Positions 1-3,847 of a stretch of DNA of 5,918 nt are shown piece after piece (within the stretch, counting starts at the first letter, position 1; every line of letters starts with the position of its first letter). Made by a program: the position numbers and the translations under genes. The stretch is from NCBI GenBank assembly GCA_022706165.1, contig JAKJDA010000083.1, forward strand, positions 3,674 through 9,591, read 5' to 3'. The DNA is from Candidatus Hydrogenedentota bacterium (GTDB lineage: Bacteria; Hydrogenedentota; Hydrogenedentia; Hydrogenedentales; SLHB01). The notes beneath the pieces are model-generated. The model was not told where the DNA came from. It made no database searches and saw only the letters and a program-made list of their open reading frames with translations.

Positions 1-118
1 CACTCGTCAGCTTCAGCAATTGCTTGGGCCGGTCGCGACGGGACAAGGGCCAGAAGCGTTCCCCGGAACCGCCCGCCATGATCACGCCCAACCGCAAGGG
101 AGTCTTTCCTGATGCCAT
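1..118 (-). CDS. manC: Mannose-1-phosphate guanylyltransferase, N-terminal fragment (cut by window edge)
   Basis: Only the first 39 codons are inside the window; the gene runs off the left edge. The enzyme makes GDP-mannose from mannose-1-phosphate and GTP in the cytoplasm, the donor for mannosylated and fucosylated surface glycans. Residues 12-37 carry the signature of sugar-phosphate nucleotidyltransferases: [16 protein letters not shown] (residues 12-27) followed by PKQLL (31-35). The glycine-rich loop binds the nucleotide and the Arg/Lys residues contact phosphates. The FWPLSR...PKQ spelling is typical of the GDP-mannose branch rather than of glucose-1-phosphate thymidylyl- or uridylyltransferases. 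The ATG is firmly placed by AGGAGG eight bases upstream. It is divergent from the SDR-Nudix-GtrA operon. Whether a C-terminal phosphomannose isomerase domain is fused (ManC/AlgA type) cannot be seen, so the symbol is by family only. Confidence 0.9.
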   Translation of the reverse strand, partial: MASGKTPLRLGVIMAGGSGERFWPLSRRDRPKQLLKLTS

Positions 119-126
119 GCGCCGTT

Positions 127-132
127 CCTCCT
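127..132 (-). promoter_or_regulatory. Ribosome binding site of the guanylyltransferase gene
   Basis: The minus strand reads AGGAGG, a perfect anti-16S match, followed by an eight-base spacer to the ATG at 118. This fixes the start of the guanylyltransferase and rules out the internal ATG at its codon 14. Confidence 0.85.
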
Positions 133-259
133 GGATATGAATGCGATGCGCCATGGTACGACAAGCGCAATCGGCGCCACAAGGGAAAGTTAGGGGGGAT
201 GACCCGGGGCGAGGATCGCCTTCATGACGCCGCACGTGAAGACGGCATCGCGCGAGCCT

Positions 260-288
260 ATCATCAGGGGAGACAATCCGTCGCCCAA
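260..288 (-). promoter_or_regulatory. Weak candidate promoter for the guanylyltransferase gene
   Basis: On the minus strand TTGGGC (288-283) and GATGAT (265-260) are 17 bases apart, with the A/T island immediately upstream. They match the -35 and -10 consensus at only three and four of six positions. The leader would be about 135 bases. Position and spacing support it more than the hexamers do. Confidence 0.2.
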
Positions 289-335
289 AAAAACAATAAA
301 AAAGTTAAAATCAAATAAATATGGTATTTGGCTGT

Positions 336-364
336 TTGACTTGCCCTTCCAAATCTGGCACAAT
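336..364 (+). promoter_or_regulatory. Candidate sigma-70-type promoter P1 for the SDR operon
   Basis: TTGACT (336-341) matches five of six bases of the -35 consensus. A 17-base spacer leads to CACAAT (359-364), which matches four of six bases of the -10 consensus. The A/T-rich stretch with A-tracts immediately upstream (288-330) would serve as an UP element. Transcription would start near 371, giving a leader of about 265 bases. This is by inspection; the host's sigma-factor preference is unknown. Confidence 0.45.
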
Positions 365-372
365 GCCCTGTC

Positions 373-403
373 TTGTAACGGAGCGTTTCCACGAAGGTAT
401 GAT
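373..403 (+). promoter_or_regulatory. Candidate promoter P2 for the SDR operon
   Basis: TATGAT (398-403) matches the -10 consensus at five of six positions. TTGTAA (373-378) matches the -35 consensus at four of six, but the spacer is a long 19 bases. It overlaps the predicted start of P1, so it is either an alternative or a tandem promoter. A start near 410 would begin the transcript at the first leader hairpin. Confidence 0.35.
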
Positions 404-412
404 AGAGGAGAG

Positions 413-432
413 TAGGAAGCGCGTTTTTCCTA
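413..432 (+). other. Leader hairpin 1
   Basis: TAGGAA (413-418) and TTCCTA (427-432) form a perfect six-base-pair stem with an eight-base loop. It lies just downstream of both candidate promoters. No T-run follows, so it is not an intrinsic terminator. A role in RNA stability or as part of a regulatory leader is possible. Confidence 0.35.
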
Positions 433-472
433 TATCTAGCGTGACGGCTTGTGCGGGCGCCAATAGCTGTGG

Positions 473-497
473 TCCCGTCTCCCCGGGAAGAGAGGGA
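473..497 (+). other. Leader hairpin 2
   Basis: TCCC (473-476) pairs with GGGA (494-497) and TCTC (478-481) pairs with GAGA (490-493). G477 is bulged and the loop is CCCGGGAA. This eight-pair stem is the strongest visible structure in the leader. The sequence after it is AAGTGCC, so it is not a terminator. Confidence 0.4.
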
Positions 498-539
498 AAG
501 TGCCGTCGGTACATTGTGCGCGAAGCCAGGAAGGCATGA

Positions 540-562
540 CGTCTCGAATGAATCCGAGGACG
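540..562 (+). other. Leader hairpin 3
   Basis: CGTCTCG (540-546) pairs with CGA (555-557) and GACG (559-562) around one bulged G, with the eight-base loop AATGAATC. It lies 75 bases before the SDR start codon and does not cover the ribosome binding site. Seen directly in the sequence; its function is unknown. Confidence 0.35.
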
Positions 563-625
563 CAGACAAAGACGGTATGCGCCGAAGGGTTCTCTCCCGA
601 TAGTCTCCGAAAAGCATTGCAGAAA

Positions 626-630
626 AAGGA
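626..630 (+). promoter_or_regulatory. Ribosome binding site of the SDR gene
   Basis: AAGGA lies six bases before the ATG at 637. A second ATG at 633 is only two bases from it and opens an unrelated short frame. The spacing therefore selects the 637 start, which also begins the nucleotide-binding fold directly. Confidence 0.7.
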
Positions 631-636
631 AGATGC

Positions 637-1857
637 ATGAGCGATCGATCGGTGTTGATAACGGGCGCGACGGGGATTATGGGCAGTTGGGTGCTGGGAG
701 AGGCCTTGGCGCGCGGCTATCGCCCGGTAGTCTTGATGCGCGACGCCAATCCGCAACGCGCCCGCGAACGGCTTACCGCCGTGCTGCGGTTGAATGGCCA
801 CGAAACCCGGCTGGACGACGTGCGTATTCTTCAAGGAGACACACGATCGCCTAATTTGGGCCAGTCGAGCGCGGAAATCGCTTCTCTCCGCGCATCGCTG
901 GGGGGCATGATCCACTGCGCCGCCTGCACAAGCTTCGGATCGGATTCCGATCAGGAACTGTGGGAGACCAACGTCGGCGGCGTGAAGAACGTGCTGGCGT
1001 TTTTGGAAGGAACCGGCGTTCCGTTGTACTACGTGAGCACGGCGTACATCGCCGGGCGGCGTCGCGGTCGCGTGCTGGAGACGGAGCTCTACCGCAACCA
1101 GGAATTCAATAACACCTACGAACGCAGCAAATGCGAGGCGGAGCGCCTGGTTCGAGCCTCCATGGCTGCGGGGCGGCTTCAAGCCTCCATTTTCCGCCCG
1201 GGCATCATCGTGGGCTGCACCGACCAGGGCCGCATCACGCAATTTTTGAATTTCTATAGTTTTCTTCGATTGTTGGACATCATCGCGGCGCGACGGAAGC
1301 GCGAGAGCGGCCCGGTGCGCATCGCGGCGAATCCATTGGGCACCAAAAACCTTATACCGGTGGACTGGACGGCCAAGGCGCTGTGGCAGATTGTCGAGGC
1401 GGACGGCGCCTCGGGACACACGTATCACTTGACGAACCCGAAGCCGGTTTCGCACGCAAGCCTTCTCGATTGGGCCAACAAAATTTTGTGCAGCAAAGGC
1501 ATGCGCTTTGAGTTCGTCGACGAAGTGGGCGCCGACGCGAATGGTCTCGAAGAAGCCTGCCGCGCGGCCTTCTCGCACTACAGCCCCTATTTGCAGGGGG
1601 AACCGCGCTTCGACCGCGCCAACACCGATCGCGCGCTGGGCGATTCGCTTCCTTTCCCCGAAATCGGCCCCGATCTGTATGTCCGGCTGTTGTCCTTTGC
1701 CAAAGGCCAGCGTTGGCGCGGCATCTTCGGATGCAAGACGGCCGAGGTGTGTGCCCCAAAAGATGCGACGATCGCCCCCTTCCCGCTTGCCGGCAAGGCG
1801 CCCGCTCTTGCCAGCATCGATCCTTCGTTGGAACTGGCGGTCGCCCAGTGCCCCTAA
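637..1857 (+). CDS. Extended SDR-family NAD(P)-dependent oxidoreductase, thioester-reductase/acyl-CoA-reductase-like
   Basis: A 406-residue cytoplasmic Rossmann-fold protein. Residues 9-16 are TGATGIMG, the extended-SDR TGxxGxxG dinucleotide loop. HCAA (93-96) and NVGG (112-115) follow, then the active-site strand VSTAYIAG (133-140) with Ser134/Thr135, Tyr161 and Lys165 in YERSK, and RPGIIVG (187-193). The VSTAYIAG-R-G-E and N-x-YE-x-SK-x-EAE pattern is typical of the NAD_binding_4 group (thioester-reductase domains, fatty-acyl-CoA reductases) more than of sugar epimerases. That suggests reduction of an acyl thioester or a related lipid substrate. No adenylation or carrier domain is fused. 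Residues 225-370 would be the substrate-binding part, and the last 40 residues look unstructured. First gene of an operon, 65 bases before the Nudix gene. A nucleotide-sugar epimerase or dehydratase remains the main alternative. Confidence 0.8.
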   Translation: MSDRSVLITGATGIMGSWVLGEALARGYRPVVLMRDANPQRARERLTAVLRLNGHETRLDDVRILQGDTRSPNLGQSSAEIASLRASLGGMIHCAACTSFGSDSDQELWETNVGGVKNVLAFLEGTGVPLYYVSTAYIAGRRRGRVLETELYRNQEFNNTYERSKCEAERLVRASMAAGRLQASIFRPGIIVGCTDQGRITQFLNFYSFLRLLDIIAARRKRESGPVRIAANPLGTKNLIPVDWTAKALWQIVEADGASGHTYHLTNPKPVSHASLLDWANKILCSKGMRFEFVDEVGADANGLEEACRAAFSHYSPYLQGEPRFDRANTDRALGDSLPFPEIGPDLYVRLLSFAKGQRWRGIFGCKTAEVCAPKDATIAPFPLAGKAPALASIDPSLELAVAQCP

Positions 1858-1922
1858 GGGGCGTGTCCGGCGACTCCCTGCCCGCATGAGCGGCATGGAC
1901 TCCGAGACGGTGCGGCGTCTAC

Positions 1923-2468
1923 ATGGCGCCGGAAGCAGCGGCAGGGGGACGAGGGGGACAGGTGGACGAAGCGCTGGCGAAGGGCATAACCTCCATCGAG
2001 CATGCAGCGGGCGACCCTGCGCGCGGACTGCCCGAGGATATTTTCCTGCTGATCAGTCGGCTCACGCCGCTTGTCAATGTCGATTTGCTCATCCGGGACG
2101 ACAGGGGGCGCACTCTATTGACCTGGCGAGAAGACGCTTATTATGGCGCGGGCTGGCACGTTCCCGGCGGGATCATTCGCTTCAAGGAGACGGCTGCGGA
2201 GCGGCTTCGTGCCGTGGCCCGGGAAGAACTGGGCGCGGAGGCGGATCCCGAACCGGCGCCCGTTGCCTTTCACGAAGAAATCCACCCCGAACGCGCGATC
2301 CGGGGCCATTTCATCTCCTTGTTGTACCGCTGCGTTCTGATCGGCCCGCCGGATGCGGCGCGTCGGGCGGACGGACCCTTCCCCGCGCCCGGAACGTGGC
2401 GCTGGCATGACGGACCTCCCGATGCCTTGATCGACGTGCATCGCGTCTATGAGCCTTTTCTGAAATGA
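1923..2468 (+). CDS. Nudix hydrolase resembling GDP-mannose mannosyl hydrolase
   Basis: A 181-residue soluble protein. From residue 37 (LPEDIFLLISRLTPLVNVD) it follows the layout of E. coli GDP-mannose mannosyl hydrolase (WcaH/NudD), which releases mannose from GDP-mannose. By ungapped comparison from memory, Asp54 and Arg69 match the catalytic-site Asp22 and Arg37 of that enzyme. The Nudix box is GG-x5-ET-x10-REELG (residues 82-104). Glu89, Glu101 and Glu102 are present, but the canonical Arg-Glu pair is Ala97-Val98. The E. coli Gln123-His124 pair (metal ligand and base) aligns with Ala155-Pro156, so neither mechanism is complete. The 36 residues before the domain are Ala/Gly-rich and not seen in E. 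coli. The ATG at 1923 has no clear ribosome binding site. An in-frame GTG at 1962 with GAGGGG five bases upstream is a credible alternative start. A divergent GDP-mannose synthase gene nearby supports a sugar-nucleotide substrate. Confidence 0.8.
   Translation: MAPEAAAGGRGGQVDEALAKGITSIEHAAGDPARGLPEDIFLLISRLTPLVNVDLLIRDDRGRTLLTWREDAYYGAGWHVPGGIIRFKETAAERLRAVAREELGAEADPEPAPVAFHEEIHPERAIRGHFISLLYRCVLIGPPDAARRADGPFPAPGTWRWHDGPPDALIDVHRVYEPFLK
2465..2468 (+). other. ATGA start-stop overlap, Nudix to GtrA
   Basis: The GtrA ATG (2465-2467) overlaps the Nudix TGA (2466-2468). Together with the missing Shine-Dalgarno sequence this indicates translational coupling and a shared transcript. Confidence 0.8.
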
Positions 2469-2923
2469 TCGCGGACGATGCAGGGGCCGAATCTTCTTGC
2501 GGCAACGTCCCGCGCCAATTCGGGCGGTACATGCTGGTCGGACTATTCAACACGGCGTTCGGCTATGCCGTCTACGCAGGACTGACCTATGCGTTGACGC
2601 CCCGTCTCCCCCACGCCTACATGGCGGCGGCCGTAATCGGGTCGATCTTGTCGATCACAGTCGCCTTTGTCGGCTACAAAATGTTTGTTTTCCAAACGCG
2701 GGGGAATTGGCTGCGCGAATATCTGCGCGTGTACATGGTCTATGGAACTTCGATGCTGACCAACCTGATCCTGCTGCCATTCGTCGTCGCCGCCGCGGCT
2801 TTTTTCTTGACGCGCAAGGAATATGCGCCCTATATCGCAGGCGCGGCGCTGCAAGGCGGAACGATTTTGATGAGCTTCTTTGGGCACCGCCATTTTTCCT
2901 TTCGCGCAACCGGGAAGCGTTGA
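2465..2923 (+). CDS. GtrA-family four-helix membrane protein
   Basis: A 152-residue inner-membrane protein of the usual GtrA length. Four hydrophobic segments lie at about residues 20-44, 52-76, 90-115 and 121-142. The first carries FGRYMLVGLFNTAFGYAVY, the family's typical opening (RF-VG-xx-N-xx-x-Y), and the last ends with FFGHRHFSF, the usual C-terminal F-x-x-F/W-x-F pattern. GtrA proteins are thought to help flip or present polyprenyl-phosphate-linked sugars for O-antigen glucosylation, arabinogalactan or other surface glycans. Its start overlaps the Nudix stop as ATGA, and no independent ribosome binding site is visible, so translation is probably coupled. It is the last gene of the plus-strand operon. 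No partner glycosyltransferase is in the window. The exact substrate cannot be read from the sequence. Confidence 0.88.
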   Translation: MIADDAGAESSCGNVPRQFGRYMLVGLFNTAFGYAVYAGLTYALTPRLPHAYMAAAVIGSILSITVAFVGYKMFVFQTRGNWLREYLRVYMVYGTSMLTNLILLPFVVAAAAFFLTRKEYAPYIAGAALQGGTILMSFFGHRHFSFRATGKR

Positions 2924-2975
2924 CGAGACGGGCCGGGCGCTCCGTGTTTCTTACGCGTCCCCCACGACGTTGTGT

Positions 2976-3743
2976 TTACTGGGCAGGGTCGAGTTGCGCG
3001 GCGACCGCGTCGTGGAGGGTCTGGGCGAGGCGTTTGCGGTCGGCGTCCTGGATCGGCGCGGGACCAAAAACCAGGGTCGCTTCGCAATAGGGAAGGCGGA
3101 GAAAAGCCCCCATGCTTTGCGCGAACGTTTGTTCCGGCCCCCAGATCACGCTGTCGCGCACGGAAGGGGAGCCGTCGGGCGTGCGGTACTGAATGGCGGC
3201 GTAATGAACGGGCATGCCGCGCGCGACGGCGGTTTCGAGCAACGCCGGACGAAACGCCTTGACCGTCCCATCGACCGAGATGCGGCTCTCGGGAAAAACA
3301 TGAATCCCGTAGCCGCGATCGAGGCGCTTGCCGAGTTCCGCATTTACGCGCAACGTTTCGCGAAGATCGGATCGGTCAATGAAGACGGTGTCCGCCGCGC
3401 GCACGACGAAGCCAAGCGCGGGCCAGCGCGCAACATCCGCGCGCGATACGAAGACGCACCCGGTCGCCGCAGCCAGGACGGGCTGATCCACACTGCTCAG
3501 GTGATTGGACACCAGAAAAAAAGGGGCGTGCGGCGGCATGCCGCGCACGCGCAGCTGCACGCCGCCGCACGCAAGCAAGCCTCGCCCCCACGCGCGCAAC
3601 AGCGCGCTGCGCCATGCCGCTTCACGCGCCGGAGAAATGCGCGCCCATGGGCGCACGGCAATCCGCGCGGCCACAAGAAGAAAAGTCCATGCCGCGATGC
3701 CGGCTGCGCGCCGCGTCACGCGCATTTTCTCGCGAAGCGTCAT
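2976..3743 (-). CDS. PlsC/LPLAT-family 1-acyl-glycerol-3-phosphate or lyso-lipid acyltransferase
   Basis: A 255-residue acyltransferase that would transfer an acyl chain from acyl-ACP or acyl-CoA to a lysolipid at the inner membrane. Residues 14-32 form a hydrophobic N-terminal anchor. NHLSSVD (80-86) is the NHx4D catalytic motif with His81 and Asp86. FIDR (122-125) is the glycerolipid-binding block. FPES (150-153) stands where most relatives have FPEG-T-R, followed by DG-x-V-x-x-F (158-164) and MPVHYAAIQY (177-186). The FVSRADVARWP block and the RDSVIWG-PE stretch resemble the lyso-ornithine-lipid branch (OlsA) as much as classical PlsC. I prefer the ATG at 3743: it has a G-run four bases upstream and begins MTLREKM. 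The frame stays open to a TTG at 3806, which would add 21 unconvincing residues. It follows the DUF6259 gene by 104 bases on the same strand and converges on gtrA. Confidence 0.87.
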   Translation of the reverse strand: MTLREKMRVTRRAAGIAAWTFLLVAARIAVRPWARISPAREAAWRSALLRAWGRGLLACGGVQLRVRGMPPHAPFFLVSNHLSSVDQPVLAAATGCVFVSRADVARWPALGFVVRAADTVFIDRSDLRETLRVNAELGKRLDRGYGIHVFPESRISVDGTVKAFRPALLETAVARGMPVHYAAIQYRTPDGSPSVRDSVIWGPEQTFAQSMGAFLRLPYCEATLVFGPAPIQDADRKRLAQTLHDAVAAQLDPAQ

Positions 3744-3847
3744 GATGCCCCCCCGAATATTCGCCGCAACGACGCCACGCGCGCCAAGAAACGCAAAGGA
3801 AGGCAAGCGCTTCTTGCGGTCGTTGCGCCTGCGTCAAGGCGTTTGCT
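3744..3847 (-). other. Spacer between the DUF6259-like gene and the acyltransferase gene
   Basis: This 104-base gap contains a perfect five-pair hairpin, GCAAG (3803-3807) with CTTGC (3813-3817) and a five-base loop. On the minus strand it is followed by pyrimidine-rich CTTCCTTT. It could be a weak terminator or processing site lowering acyltransferase expression, but the stem is short and there is no true T-run. The seven-G run at 3748-3754 (minus strand) may act as the acyltransferase ribosome binding site. Confidence 0.3.

Larger units (their letters stand above)
119..636. other. Divergent intergenic region with A-tract island and structured leader
   Basis: This 518-base stretch holds no credible gene: the short open frames in it lack ribosome binding sites and recognisable protein sequence. 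Its base composition changes sharply. Bases 119-285 are GC-rich like the coding DNA, bases 286-330 are very A/T-rich with several A-tracts, and bases 400-636 are again mixed to GC-rich. Promoter-like hexamers flank the A/T island on both sides, facing outward to the guanylyltransferase (left) and to the SDR operon (right). The right part would form an RNA leader of about 225-265 nucleotides with three hairpins (413-432, 473-497, 540-562). Both transcription units therefore appear to be controlled from here. Promoter and leader assignments are by eye only. Confidence 0.6.

Noticed and set aside
356..371. Sigma-54-like TGGCAC (356-361)
   Set aside because: The required GC of the -12 element is not at the right distance (GG-N10-GC); bases 369-370 are TG. 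The -24 half alone is not evidence.
321..539. Short open frame of 72 codons in the intergenic region
   Set aside because: Its ATG lies upstream of the candidate promoter and has no ribosome binding site, and the peptide matches nothing I know.
371..540. Cyclic di-GMP (GEMM) riboswitch in the leader
   Set aside because: Considered because the operon looks polysaccharide-related, but the conserved GCAAA and GGGACGCAAAGCC-type blocks are absent.
436..1896. Minus-strand open frame of 486 codons opposite the SDR gene
   Set aside because: Its protein is rich in Arg, Ala and Gly with no family signature, and it mirrors the SDR frame. Long antisense frames are expected in GC-rich coding DNA.
1508..2410. 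Plus-strand open frame of 300 codons overlapping the SDR 3' end and the Nudix gene
   Set aside because: It is out of frame with both recognisable proteins and rich in Arg, Ser and Gly. Only its part from 1886 onward looks protein-like at its start; that is recorded as a possible frameshift instead.
2928..2945. Possible terminator between the convergent gtrA-like and acyltransferase genes
   Set aside because: ACGG (2928-2931) and CCGT (2942-2945) pair for only four bases plus a wobble, and the tail TGTTTCTT is not a clean T-run. Too weak to call.
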